DNA from: JBFMAI01 sp964462635
GTDB taxonomy: Bacteria > Planctomycetota > Phycisphaerae > UBA1845 > Fen-1342
Reading direction: 5' to 3'
NCBI GenBank assembly: GCA_964462635.1
Contig: CAYWYJ010000102.1
Coordinates: 1 to 13,704, forward strand
DNA: 13,704 nucleotides
Shown piece after piece: positions 1-6,989 of this stretch. A program made the position numbers and the translations under genes. How positions within the stretch are numbered: the first letter of the stretch is position 1; each line of letters starts with the position of its first letter. The notes under the pieces were generated by a model. The model was given only the letters and a program-made list of their open reading frames with translations, was not told the DNA's origin and did no database searches.

Positions 1-476
1 TCCGGCTGGAACTCCGCGTCGGTCTGCACCACCACCGGACGGGCCCCGGCCTGCTCCGCGTAGAAACGATACTCTGGGAAGAAGGGGGCCAGGATCAGCA
101 CCTCATCCCCCGGGTTGCAGATCGCGTGCAGCACGACGTTCATGCCGCCGGCGGCCCCCGTGGTAAGGATGATCCCGGCCGGATCGACCTCGACGCGGTA
201 TTCGCGGCTGACGAAGCGGGCGACGGCGGCCCGCGCGTCGTCAAACCCCGGGTTAGGCATGTACCGGTGCAACGCCGGCGCGCGATCCCGCGCCACCGCC
301 GCGAGCGCCTCGAAGAACGCCGTCGGCGGCGTTGCGTTCGGGTTCCCAAGCGAGAAGTCGAAAACGCGGTCGTCGCCGAGCTCGGCCTTGAGCCGGCGGC
401 CCTTCTCGAACATCTCGCGAATCCACGAGGCCGCCCCCATGTCCGCCGCCACCTTGTCCGCAATCACCTTGGCCAT
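1..476 (-). CDS. PLP-dependent aminotransferase, class I/II fold, N-terminal part (3' end outside window)
   Basis: Reading the minus strand from the ATG at 476-474 gives about 158 codons with no stop before the window edge, so the C-terminal part is missing. The protein begins MAKVIADKVAADMG. It carries the fold-type I aminotransferase N-terminal features: the substrate-binding SLGNPNATPP segment near residues 42-51, the YMPNPGFDDAR segment near 72-82, the cofactor-phosphate TTGAAGGMN loop near 105-113, and NPGDEVLILAPFFPEY near 121-136. Such enzymes move an amino group between an amino acid and a 2-oxo acid in the cytosol using pyridoxal phosphate. The catalytic Schiff-base lysine lies beyond the window and cannot be checked. 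A purine-rich GGAGGCAGGGA stretch precedes the start by about six bases. The substrate (aspartate, alanine or aromatic) cannot be decided from this fragment. The upstream minus-strand gene ends 101 bases away. Confidence 0.9.
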   Translation of the reverse strand, partial: MAKVIADKVAADMGAASWIREMFEKGRRLKAELGDDRVFDFSLGNPNATPPTAFFEALAAVARDRAPALHRYMPNPGFDDARAAVARFVSREYRVEVDPAGIILTTGAAGGMNVVLHAICNPGDEVLILAPFFPEYRFYAEQAGARPVVVQTDAEFQP

Positions 477-577
477 GATCGGTCCCTGCCTCCGCGTCGC
501 CGCGCGGCACGACATCACGCCGCGCCGCGAACGCTGCGCGCAGGTTACCCCGCCGGGACCGGGCCGCCAACCGGGTG

Positions 578-1153
578 CTACTCGTTGGGTAGCTTGTCCA
601 GGATGACCTCGAAGTCGATCCGGAACCCCCCGGGTGCGTCCGGGTCCTGGACGAACGTGAAGATCAGCTCATCGGCACAACTGTAGTGCACGCCCAGCAG
701 CTTCTCGATCCCCGCCGCCGTCCCCTCGGTCGCCAGGCCGCCCGTCCCGGTCCCCTCGTCGCCGCTGGAGAAGTTCACCACCTCGGTGAAGGCATCCGGG
801 TCAAAGTCCTGCACCGACTCGTCGGCCTTGGTGGCGATGGCCCGGGCGATGAACTCCGGGGTCCCGATCGACATGTTGCGGGCACAGGGCAACGTGCCGG
901 CGTCACTGGTCGTCCGGGCCGCCAAGCGCAACTGCTGCATGTTGACGGTCCCCGGGGTCTTGTCCCAAGCGTCCCAGGTCCCGTAGGAGAACGACGCCGT
1001 GTAGGGCGTGTCGTTGACGAACACGACGGTGATGTTGCCAGTGCGTTCCTTGGTGAGGTTCAAGATCAGGGTCTTGGTGCAACCCGGCCCGCCGAGCCCC
1101 GCCGCTAGTCCGCACGCCAGCCCCGCGACACCGATCCACTTGCCCGTTGTCAT
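578..1153 (-). CDS. Probable lipoprotein of unknown function (191 aa)
   Basis: I do not recognise a family. The chosen ATG (1153-1151) is preceded by GAAGGTG at suitable spacing. An in-frame ATG at 1207 would add 18 residues with no signal character and no ribosome site. The protein begins MTTGKWIGVAGLACGLAAGL, a short basic then hydrophobic signal, followed by GGPGC with the candidate lipid-modified cysteine at residue 25. The -3 to -1 residues (G-P-G) are a poor match to the usual lipobox, so anchoring is plausible, not certain. The mature part of about 165 residues has beta-strand-like stretches (NITVVFVNDTPYTASFSYG near the start, GFRIDFEVILDKLPNE at the end) and at least two further cysteines (LPCARN, HYSCADE) that could form a disulfide outside the cytoplasm. 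It is divergent from the repeat protein at 1481 and could share its regulation. Confidence 0.75.
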   Translation of the reverse strand: MTTGKWIGVAGLACGLAAGLGGPGCTKTLILNLTKERTGNITVVFVNDTPYTASFSYGTWDAWDKTPGTVNMQQLRLAARTTSDAGTLPCARNMSIGTPEFIARAIATKADESVQDFDPDAFTEVVNFSSGDEGTGTGGLATEGTAAGIEKLLGVHYSCADELIFTFVQDPDAPGGFRIDFEVILDKLPNE

Positions 1154-1217
1154 CGTTACACCTTCGCCGGCCACGCCGTCCGCCCGTGACGGGCCTACCG
1201 CCGCCACGTGCTATCCC

Positions 1218-1244
1218 ATTATCGGGTCTATCGGCAAGTCCCAA
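1218..1244 (-). promoter_or_regulatory. Weak candidate promoter for the minus-strand lipoprotein
   Basis: On the minus strand GATAAT (1218-1223) follows TTGGGA (1239-1244) with a 15-base spacer, about 65 bases upstream of the ATG at 1153. The -10 is good, but the spacer is shorter than the usual 16-18, so this is only a candidate. Confidence 0.25.
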
Positions 1245-1299
1245 ACCGGGGATGTTAACGCCCGGGGGGCCGGTTGCCAACTTGAGGGCCGCAAACGGC

Positions 1300-1328
1300 T
1301 TGATCGGGACACCCGTCCGTTGAATAAT
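1300..1328 (+). promoter_or_regulatory. Candidate sigma70-type promoter for the Ig-like repeat protein
   Basis: TTGATC (1300-1305) and AATAAT (1323-1328) are separated by exactly 17 bases, in an AT-rich patch of otherwise GC-rich DNA. Transcription would start near 1335 and give an untranslated leader of roughly 145 bases before the ATG at 1481. Match quality is moderate. Confidence 0.4.
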
Positions 1329-1350
1329 GAAGTGTGGGCAGGCTCGGGCT

Positions 1351-1367
1351 CCCGTGGTCGCCACGGG
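1351..1367 (+). other. Perfect 7-bp hairpin in the leader of the Ig-like repeat gene
   Basis: CCCGTGG (1351-1357) and CCACGGG (1361-1367) flank a three-base TCG loop. The hairpin sits just downstream of the predicted transcription start, so it may cap or stabilise the leader. No U-tract follows, so it is not a normal intrinsic terminator. The rest of the 1154-1480 gap holds only the two candidate promoters. Confidence 0.4.
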
Positions 1368-1480
1368 TAAGGCCGTTCGCGCGGCCCCGATGGACCGACC
1401 CGGGATAACCGGCCGATAAACGAAGCGGCCCTGTCTCTGGTTGCACGGGTCGGCGCTGCCTGCGAAAGGTAGGAGACGAG

Positions 1481-3067
1481 ATGCGCACCGCGTTGGTTCT
1501 CTCGGCTGTGGGTTTGACCAGCCTGTTGCTCGGCACCACGTGCTTCCCTCTGATCGACAACACCGCCCGCGAGCCGGTCGCCGGCCAGACGCTCGCCTTG
1601 GCCATTGGCAAGCCGGACGCCGACAAGACCGTCGGCGGCGGCACGACCGTGAAGATCGAATGGTCCGCGGCCAACCTCTCCGGCGCGCCGGCCACGATCG
1701 CCATCCGCGTCGAGTCGCGGACCGCTTCGCTCAAGACCACGACCGTCGCGACGTTCGAGCTCCAGGGCACGGGCGACTCCGGCACCGTTAACTGGGACAC
1801 CGCCGGATTCTCAGGTCCCTACGCCATCGTCGGTCGCATCGCCACCACCGGCCTCGCGCGTGAAGTGACGGCCGCCGGCAAGATCACGGTGGATGCCGCA
1901 CCGACGTTCGTGTTCACGAAGCCGAAGGCGGATGTGACGTTCCGCCCGGGCGTGGACCCGGACCTGGTGATCGCCTGGAAGGCGAAGGACGAGTCGGCGA
2001 CCATCCGCATCGGCCTCGACCCCGACACGAACCACGACAACGACAACGAGATCTACATCCACGAAGTTGACCTGGAGGGCTCGAGCACCGACAAGGGCGA
2101 CCAGAGCAGGTCTCCCACGTCGGGCACCGACGACGAAGGGACTACGCGGACCGGCGACGGCTCCGAGACCGAGACCGAAACCGGGGGGACTGGTCCCGGA
2201 ACGACCACCGGGGAAACCACGTCCGGCAGTTCGTTCGAGTGGGACGGCAAGGATATCGACAACGATGACGTCCCCGTGGGAACTTACAATCTGTTCGCGT
2301 TTGTGACCGATGACGTCAACCCCGCGCTCACGGTCGAGGGCCTCGGCCAGATCACCGTCAAGGAGGGCAGTGGGTCGCAATCCGGGCAGCCGGAAATCAC
2401 CGAGCCCGCCGAAGACGTGACCTTCCTCACCAGCGACGACCAGCTGACCATCGAGTACAAGACGAACCAGACCGCCGACTGCCTCGTTGACATCAAGATC
2501 GACACGGACGACAGCCACTCCAACGGCAACGAGAAGACGATTCTTTCGCAGGAGTTCGTCAAGAAGAACGCAGACCCCGATCCGTTCGACTGGAACGGCA
2601 AGGACTCCGGCGGGGCGAACGTCGGCGCCGGCATCTACCGCGTGTTCCTCTCGGTCAGCACTGGAGAAGGCTCGCCGAAAACCGCCGAGGCGGAGGGCCT
2701 CGTTTTCCGCCGCACCACCAAGAAGCAACCGCTGATCGCCCTGCTCAACCCCGCGTCGGTTACTAAGGTTGACCCGGGGGCCATGGTCACGATTCGGTGG
2801 CGCGACGACGACCCGAACAAGAAGGCCACGATTCGCCTGGTGGTGGACACCAATCCCTCGCCGCTGACGCCGACCGAGAAGCGGCTGGAGATTCTCTCCG
2901 GGCGGAAGGCTGATCCCGACGATGTCCAGGACAGCTTCGTCTGGCAGGTTCCCAACACGTTGGAGCCCGGGACGTATTACGTCATCGGGTTCATCGATGA
3001 CCATGGGTCGGGCAACAACTCCGTCGCCCCCGGCAAAGTGATCGTCAACGACCCGACGAAGCAGTAA
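1481..3067 (+). CDS. Secreted, probably lipid-anchored protein with four Ig-like repeats (528 aa)
   Basis: The ATG has AGGAGA seven bases upstream. Residues 1-21 form a signal sequence (MRTALVLSAVGLTSLLLGTTC) with a candidate lipid-modified Cys21, although G-T-T before the cysteine is not a standard lipobox. Four repeats of about 100 residues follow, roughly 38-137, 140-295, 304-410 and 417-523. Each has a strand like TVKIEW, LVIAWK, LTIEYK or VTIRWR. Repeats 2-4 add an acidic segment (DPDTNHDNDNE, DTDDSHSNGNE, DTNPSPLTPTE), a W(D/N)GKD or FVW turn, and a GTYNLFAF, GIYRVFLS or GTYYVIGF strand. The last repeat resembles the Kre9/KNH-like Ser-Thr-rich cell-surface domain, by recall only. The Asp/Asn-rich loops could bind calcium. 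Repeat 2 is split by a Thr/Gly/Glu-rich insert at residues 200-252. I infer a surface or matrix role; there is no catalytic motif. Confidence 0.75.
   Translation: MRTALVLSAVGLTSLLLGTTCFPLIDNTAREPVAGQTLALAIGKPDADKTVGGGTTVKIEWSAANLSGAPATIAIRVESRTASLKTTTVATFELQGTGDSGTVNWDTAGFSGPYAIVGRIATTGLAREVTAAGKITVDAAPTFVFTKPKADVTFRPGVDPDLVIAWKAKDESATIRIGLDPDTNHDNDNEIYIHEVDLEGSSTDKGDQSRSPTSGTDDEGTTRTGDGSETETETGGTGPGTTTGETTSGSSFEWDGKDIDNDDVPVGTYNLFAFVTDDVNPALTVEGLGQITVKEGSGSQSGQPEITEPAEDVTFLTSDDQLTIEYKTNQTADCLVDIKIDTDDSHSNGNEKTILSQEFVKKNADPDPFDWNGKDSGGANVGAGIYRVFLSVSTGEGSPKTAEAEGLVFRRTTKKQPLIALLNPASVTKVDPGAMVTIRWRDDDPNKKATIRLVVDTNPSPLTPTEKRLEILSGRKADPDDVQDSFVWQVPNTLEPGTYYVIGFIDDHGSGNNSVAPGKVIVNDPTKQ
2078..2236 (+). 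repeat. Low-complexity Thr/Gly/Glu-rich insert inside Ig-like repeat 2
   Basis: These bases encode about 53 residues dominated by Thr, Gly, Ser, Glu and Asp (for example GDGSETETETGG and GTTTGETTSGSS). They sit between the acidic loop and the EWDGKD turn of the second repeat. The matching place in the third repeat is only about ten residues long. Short degenerate repeats such as CCGAGACCGAGACCGA suggest growth by replication slippage. Confidence 0.6.
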
Positions 3068-3082
3068 GGGCCGTAGTCCGAA

Positions 3083-3101
3083 CCCGCCCCGCCCCGCCCC
3101 G
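3083..3101 (+). repeat. Short tandem GCCCC pentanucleotide repeat
   Basis: Three full GCCCC units plus partial units follow the stop codon of the Ig-like repeat gene by about 15 bases. The tract could vary in length by slippage, but being outside coding sequence it is unlikely to change a protein. Confidence 0.5.
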
Positions 3102-3108
3102 CGACTAA

Positions 3109-3218
3109 ACGGGCATTTGCGATCACGCGACACGGGAGGGCGAGGCTCCCGCCGAGCCGCAGCTCCCCGGAAGGCTCGCCCCCCTCCTGTTCAACGTTCC
3201 ATGTCGCTGAATGCCCGT
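3109..3218. repeat. Long imperfect inverted repeat with a GGGAGGGCGAGGCTCCCG core, possible terminator
   Basis: The outer arms ACGGGCATT (3109-3117) and AATGCCCGT (3210-3218) are perfect complements. Nested inside, GCGACA (3127-3132) pairs with TGTCGC (3202-3207), and the GGAGGG..CGAG region near 3135-3146 pairs imperfectly with GCTCGCCCCCCTCC near 3174-3187. The core GGGAGGGCG..GGCTCCCG(C/G)CGAGCCGC (from 3134) recurs at 13636-13664, which suggests a dispersed repeat family. The element lies about 40 bases after the Ig-like gene and may terminate or stabilise its transcript. No U-tract is visible. Confidence 0.55.
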
Positions 3219-3242
3219 ATAGCCGCGTGGATCCGGGCCCAA

Positions 3243-3265
3243 ACTTAAGTGAGCTCACTCAAAGT
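3243..3265. promoter_or_regulatory. Palindromic operator candidate upstream of feoA
   Basis: AGTGAGCTCACT (3248-3259) is a perfect 12-base palindrome. It is flanked by ACTT (3243-3246) and AAGT (3262-3265), extending the dyad to about 23 bases. It lies about 50 bases upstream of the predicted feoA -35 box. It does not match the classical Fur box well. A DtxR/IdeR- or MarR-like site is possible but not shown. Confidence 0.4.
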
Positions 3266-3314
3266 TATAGGACCACGCGGACCGGCGCCAAGAAAAACTC
3301 GCCCCCCGTACCCA

Positions 3315-3343
3315 TTGCACCGTGTGCCAATCCGATGTATTAT
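3315..3343 (+). promoter_or_regulatory. Probable sigma70-type promoter of feoAB
   Basis: TTGCAC (3315-3320) and TATTAT (3338-3343) are separated by exactly 17 bases, and the -10 lies in TATTATATATAAA, the most AT-rich patch of this gap. The start point would be near 3350, about 50 bases before the feoA ATG. This is among the best promoter matches in the window. Confidence 0.6.
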
Positions 3344-3402
3344 ATATAAAGCAGTCGCTAACGTCATCGGCTTGTCCGCCGCTTCCTTTGGGAGTGCGTC
3401 GA

Positions 3403-3627
3403 ATGTCGCTCGATCTGGCGAAGCCCGGCACCCGCTTCCGCGTCACCGGTGTCCGAACCGACAACCCCCTCTCCCGTAGGCTCATGGAAATGGGGTTGAT
3501 CTGTGGGGCCGAGGTGCAGGTGCTGCGGCGCGCCCCGTTGGGCGACCCCTTGCAGCTCCGCGTCGGCGACTACGAGCTCTCCCTGCGTTCGACCGAGGCG
3601 GCCCTCCTTGATGTGACGAGCCTGTAG
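3403..3627 (+). CDS. feoA: FeoA, small SH3-like ferrous iron transport protein (74 aa)
   Basis: The ATG at 3403 has GGGAG (3390-3394) eight bases upstream. The open frame continues upstream to 3322, but the extra residues do not resemble FeoA. The product is 74 residues, the usual FeoA size. It shows the family pattern: MSLDLAKPGTRFRVTGV at the start, the RRLMEMGLICGAEVQVLRRAPLGDP core (residues about 25-50) and a final ELSLRSTEAALLDV strand. FeoA is a cytosolic SH3-like protein that helps the FeoB iron channel, probably by contact with its GTPase or membrane part. The feoB start follows the stop by 38 bases on the same strand, so the two are very probably co-transcribed from the promoter at 3315-3343. 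No feoC is present. Confidence 0.93.
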   Translation: MSLDLAKPGTRFRVTGVRTDNPLSRRLMEMGLICGAEVQVLRRAPLGDPLQLRVGDYELSLRSTEAALLDVTSL

Positions 3628-3665
3628 CCTCCCGCCTCGGCCGGGCATGATCCGAGACGAACCCG

Positions 3666-5735
3666 GTGTCCACCCGCCAACCTCTCGCGGCACACGCCGC
3701 CGGTTCATCCGACCCCGCGGACCAAGATCACGCTAACGCGCCGGTCATCATCGCGCTGGTGGGCAACCCCAACACCGGCAAGACGGCCCTCTTCAACGCC
3801 CTGACCGGCTTCCGCCGCCATGTAGCCAACTACCCCGGCGTCACGGTCGATGTGGCCCGCGGTCTCATCCGGCAGGCCCGCCGACCGCTCACCCTCGTTG
3901 ACTTGCCCGGCACTTACAGCCTCGTGGCGGCGTCGCCGGATGAGAGAATCCTCTGTGATGCCTTGGCCGGGCGAGTGCCTGGGCAGCCGGCGCCGGCCTG
4001 CATCATCGCCGTCGTCGACGCCTCCAATCCCACGCGCAACCTGTACCTGATCAGCCAGCTCCTGGAGATCGGCAAGCCGCTGGTGATCGCTCTCAACATG
4101 ACCGACATCGCGGAGGCCCGCGGCCTCGTGATTGACGCGGGCGAGTTGTCCCGGCGGCTGGGTGTACCGGTCGTTCCGGTCGTCGCGGTCCGCCCCAAGA
4201 CGGTGCCCCCCTTGGTTCGCGCCGTCGAGGGGTCGCTCAGCGCGCCGGCCCCGTCTCCAACGCTTGCGCTCCCCCAGGGGACAACAACGGTGAGGGGGCG
4301 GCTGGCTTGCACGTCGCCGGAACCGCCGACGCCGGACGAGGTGCAGGCCCGCTACGCCTGGGCGAGCCGCGTTCTGGACGGCGTGGTGGCGCGCCGGCGT
4401 CCGTCGGGGATCACTTGGTCCGAGCGACTGGACCGCGTGCTGACCCATCGCGTCTACGGCGCGCTCGCCCTGGCGCTGGTTCTGTACGCGCTCTTCTACG
4501 CCATCTATGCCGGCGCCGCGCCGCTGATGGACCTCGTCGACGGCGGGATCAACCTCGTGGGGCGGGCGGCGGAAGCGTTGCTGCCGGCCGGTTTCGCGCG
4601 GAGCCTCGTCATCGACGGCCTGTTGGCGGGGGTCGGTGGCGTGGTCGCGTTCCTGCCGCAAATCCTGATCCTGTTCCTGTTCATCGCGGTCCTGGAGGAT
4701 TGCGGCTACCTCGCCCGCGCCGCGTTCATGGTGGACCGGCTGATGCGACCGCTGGGGCTCAGTGGCCGGGCGTTCATCCCCCTGCTGTCGGCCTTCGCGT
4801 GTGCCGTCCCCGCCATCCTGGGCACGCGGGCGATTGCCGACCGCCGCGAGCGGGTCATCACGATCATGCTGGCCCCGTTCATGAGCTGCTCGGCCCGGCT
4901 GCCCATCTACATCCTGCTGATCGGGGCGTTCGTGCCGCCGCGACAGTGGCTCGGCGGATGGATACGTCTGGATGCCCTGGTGATGCTGGCCATGTACCTG
5001 GTGGGCGTGGTCGTTGCCATCCCGGTGGCCCTGCTGCTGCGGCGCACGGTGCTGGCGGGCCCCGACCCCGCGTTCCTGATGGAACTGCCCAGCTACAAAC
5101 GGCCGGGGCTGAGGACCATCGTGCAGCGGATGACGCATGCCGGCCGCAGTTTCCTGGTCCGGGCCGGGACGATCATTCTGCTCGTCAACCTCGTCGTGTG
5201 GGCCCTGGGATACTTCCCCCGCGATCCGCGGATACTGCAACAAGTCCAGCAACAGCGCCTCACGGCGGATTGGGACGACGCGACCTACGAGGCGCAACTG
5301 GCCGGAGCGTACCTGCGCGACAGCTACCTCGGTCGTTTGGGACGGGCCATTGAGCCCGCGATTCGGCCGTTGGGGTGGGATTGGCGGATCGGCATCGGCG
5401 TCATCGCGTCGTTCCCGGCCCGCGAGGTCATCATCGCCACGCTGGGCACCGTGGCCAACCTGGGGGCGGACGCCGACGCCGAGACCGAGTCGTTGCGCGA
5501 CGCCGTGCGGCGCATGACGCACCATGACACGGGCCGGCCCCTGTTCACCCTGCCGGTGGCGTTCTCGCTGATGGTGTTCTTCGCGCTGTGTGCCCAATGT
5601 GCCAGCACGCTGGTCGTGATCGGCCGCGAGACGGGCTTGTGGGTGTGGCCGGTGGCGTCGTTCGTGGGCATGACCACGCTGGCATATGCGGCGGCGTGGG
5701 CCGTCTCGGCCGCGGCCTCCGCTTGCGGCCTGTGA
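3666..5735 (+). CDS. feoB: FeoB, GTPase-coupled ferrous iron transporter (689 aa)
   Basis: FeoB imports Fe(II) across the inner membrane and couples an N-terminal GTPase to a membrane channel. The G1 loop GNPNTGKT is at residues 33-40, the G2 region NYPGVTVD near 55-62, the G3 motif DLPGT at 79-83 and the G4 motif NMTD at 144-147. After a linker with a Pro-rich stretch, the membrane part starts near residue 260. It contains both Gate motifs: FIPLLSAFACAVPAI with Cys379 and FMSCSARLPIY with Cys408. FPAREVIIATLGT and a C-terminal CAQCASTLVVIGRE (Cys642, Cys645) follow; the first cysteine of that pair looks extra compared with the usual PC..T pattern. Length is normal for the family. The start is GTG: an in-frame TGA at 3648 rules out a longer protein, and no good ribosome site is visible, so translation may be coupled to feoA. 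Confidence 0.96.
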   Translation: MSTRQPLAAHAAGSSDPADQDHANAPVIIALVGNPNTGKTALFNALTGFRRHVANYPGVTVDVARGLIRQARRPLTLVDLPGTYSLVAASPDERILCDALAGRVPGQPAPACIIAVVDASNPTRNLYLISQLLEIGKPLVIALNMTDIAEARGLVIDAGELSRRLGVPVVPVVAVRPKTVPPLVRAVEGSLSAPAPSPTLALPQGTTTVRGRLACTSPEPPTPDEVQARYAWASRVLDGVVARRRPSGITWSERLDRVLTHRVYGALALALVLYALFYAIYAGAAPLMDLVDGGINLVGRAAEALLPAGFARSLVIDGLLAGVGGVVAFLPQILILFLFIAVLEDCGYLARAAFMVDRLMRPLGLSGRAFIPLLSAFACAVPAILGTRAIADRRERVITIMLAPFMSCSARLPIYILLIGAFVPPRQWLGGWIRLDALVMLAMYLVGVVVAIPVALLLRRTVLAGPDPAFLMELPSYKRPGLRTIVQRMTHAGRSFLVRAGTIILLVNLVVWALGYFPRDPRILQQVQQQRLTADWDDATYEAQLAGAYLRDSYLGRLGRAIEPAIRPLGWDWRIGIGVIASFPAREVIIATLGTVANLGADADAETESLRDAVRRMTHHDTGRPLFTLPVAFSLMVFFALCAQCASTLVVIGRETGLWVWPVASFVGMTTLAYAAAWAVSAAASACGL

Positions 5736-5881
5736 GCTCTTGTGGTGCGAGCTTCACCTCGCCGCGCATTGTTCGCGCCGCCCGTGCGTGAAACGACGGC
5801 GCCGGGGCGTTCCGCTCAACGCGCGGACGCCCTGCTCGCCGGCCCCCCCCGCCCCCGCGCATCTGTGAAATCGATCAACGA

Positions 5882-5920
5882 AGCGGGCGTGACGGACCAA
5901 GTCGATCCGCCACGCCCGCT
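5882..5920. terminator. Hairpin between convergent genes, probable bidirectional terminator
   Basis: The left arm AGCGGGCGTGACGGA (5882-5896) and the right arm TCCGCCACGCCCGCT (5906-5920) pair over 15 bases with one mismatch around a nine-base loop. It sits between the ends of feoB (5735) and the prepilin-like gene (5946). The minus-strand side is followed by a moderately T-rich stretch; the plus side has no T run. The rest of 5736-5945 shows only a C-rich run near 5845-5855. Confidence 0.65.
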
Positions 5921-5945
5921 CACGATCGAGAATGTCCACCGTCAA

Positions 5946-6884
5946 TTAGGGAACGATGAACGAGTCCGTCTGTGTGAAGGGCCCTTTTTGGTTGGCCGGG
6001 CAGCTGCCGTACAGCGCGTCCAGTAGCTCATAAGAACGCTGGACCGTGTAGATATTGTCCGAGTTCACACCCACAATCGGCTTCTTTTGAAACTCCACGT
6101 GCCCGTCACCGTATAGCACGTTCTGGCCCTCGCCGGCGTGGTTGCGGCTGTTGTAGTCCTTCCATTTGTCGGCGCTAAGACGAAGCGCATCGTTGATGGT
6201 CGATCCACCGGTGATTCTCTTCACCTCAGCGCCCTGCGCGCCCAATGTCGAGATATACGCATCCTTCGTCCACCACTCCGTGCCGGTACCGCCCGCGCCG
6301 GACTGGAAGAACGGTCCCTTGTCGGCCATCAGGACGATGCGCGGATCGAGGCCTTCGTTCGGCTTGGCCTTGGGGCCGAACGGCAATTGATACCCATAGC
6401 TCACGTACGGGTATCCTTTGAAGTCCCAACGGTTGACGCCCGGCTGCGCGGATACGATGGTGGTACCGCTCCCATTGCGCATGTCGTCTTCCTGGTCGCC
6501 AATGCTGGGGCAAGTGAATTGCTTCGGAGCGCAACTGCCGTTGATCACCAGCAGAAAGAGCGACCGGCTCGGATGCGTCTCGGTGATATCGCCGCTGGTG
6601 AGCGGCGAGGTCAGATTGAGCGACATGCGCTCGATGTAGGTGATTCCGTTCCCCTGAGTTGTGCTCTGGCTCACCTTGAACGGCCCCGCCGGGTACCAGT
6701 CGTTGTTGTCGTTCGCGTACACCTTCATGGACTGGCCGATGCCGCGCAGGTTGGACGCGCACACGGCACGCTTGGTGATCTCGCGTGCGCGGGCCAGGCT
6801 GGGCAGCAGGATGGAGATCAGCAGCGCGATGATCGCCACCACGACCAGCAACTCAATCAGCGTAAATCCTCTCTTGCGTTTCAC
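5946..6884 (-). CDS. Prepilin-type N-terminal cleavage/methylation protein with H-x-DG C-terminus (312 aa)
   Basis: I place the start at GTG 6884-6882 because a perfect AGGAGG (6891-6896) lies six bases upstream. An in-frame ATG at 6908 would put that ribosome site inside the gene. The product begins MKRKRG|FTLIELLVVVAII, a type IV prepilin leader cut by prepilin peptidase after Gly6, with Glu at +5 of the mature protein and a hydrophobic helix to about residue 28. The LPSLARARE..KRAVCASNLR helix follows. The C-terminal part contains RNHAGEGQNVLYGDGHVEF near residue 258, the H-x(10)-DG version of the motif typical of planctomycete pseudopilin-like proteins. Cysteines in SCAPKQFTCP and GSCPANQ suggest an extracytoplasmic fold. 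These proteins exist in many paralogues per planctomycete genome and their exact role is unknown. No pilus or secretion genes are nearby. Confidence 0.88.
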   Translation of the reverse strand: MKRKRGFTLIELLVVVAIIALLISILLPSLARAREITKRAVCASNLRGIGQSMKVYANDNNDWYPAGPFKVSQSTTQGNGITYIERMSLNLTSPLTSGDITETHPSRSLFLLVINGSCAPKQFTCPSIGDQEDDMRNGSGTTIVSAQPGVNRWDFKGYPYVSYGYQLPFGPKAKPNEGLDPRIVLMADKGPFFQSGAGGTGTEWWTKDAYISTLGAQGAEVKRITGGSTINDALRLSADKWKDYNSRNHAGEGQNVLYGDGHVEFQKKPIVGVNSDNIYTVQRSYELLDALYGSCPANQKGPFTQTDSFIVP

Positions 6885-6960
6885 AGAGAACCTCCTGTGC
6901 CTTCCCATGTGCCGCGAACTCGGTCAGTCCGTCTGACGAGCGATTCGGCGGTTCGGGTTA

Positions 6961-6989
6961 ACCATAATGGAAAAGAGCGAAACTGCCAA
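6961..6989 (-). promoter_or_regulatory. Candidate promoter of the prepilin-like gene
   Basis: On the minus strand TTGGCA (6984-6989) and TATGGT (6961-6966) are separated by exactly 17 bases. The start point would be near 6954, giving a leader of about 70 bases before the GTG start with its strong AGGAGG. Confidence 0.5.

Noticed and set aside
542..570. TTGGCG-17-TAACCT as a promoter of the aminotransferase on the minus strand
   Set aside because: The -10 matches only about half of the consensus and the element overlaps the space just after the upstream gene; too weak to list as a feature.
1811..3133. Minus-strand open frame of 440 codons antisense to the Ig-like repeat protein
   Set aside because: The plus frame has a ribosome site, signal sequence and repeated domains, while the antisense frame shows no family pattern.
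3705..5597. Minus-strand open frame of 630 codons antisense to feoB
   Set aside because: Composition is dominated by Arg, Gln, His and Asp with no membrane or domain signal; it is a shadow of the clear FeoB frame.
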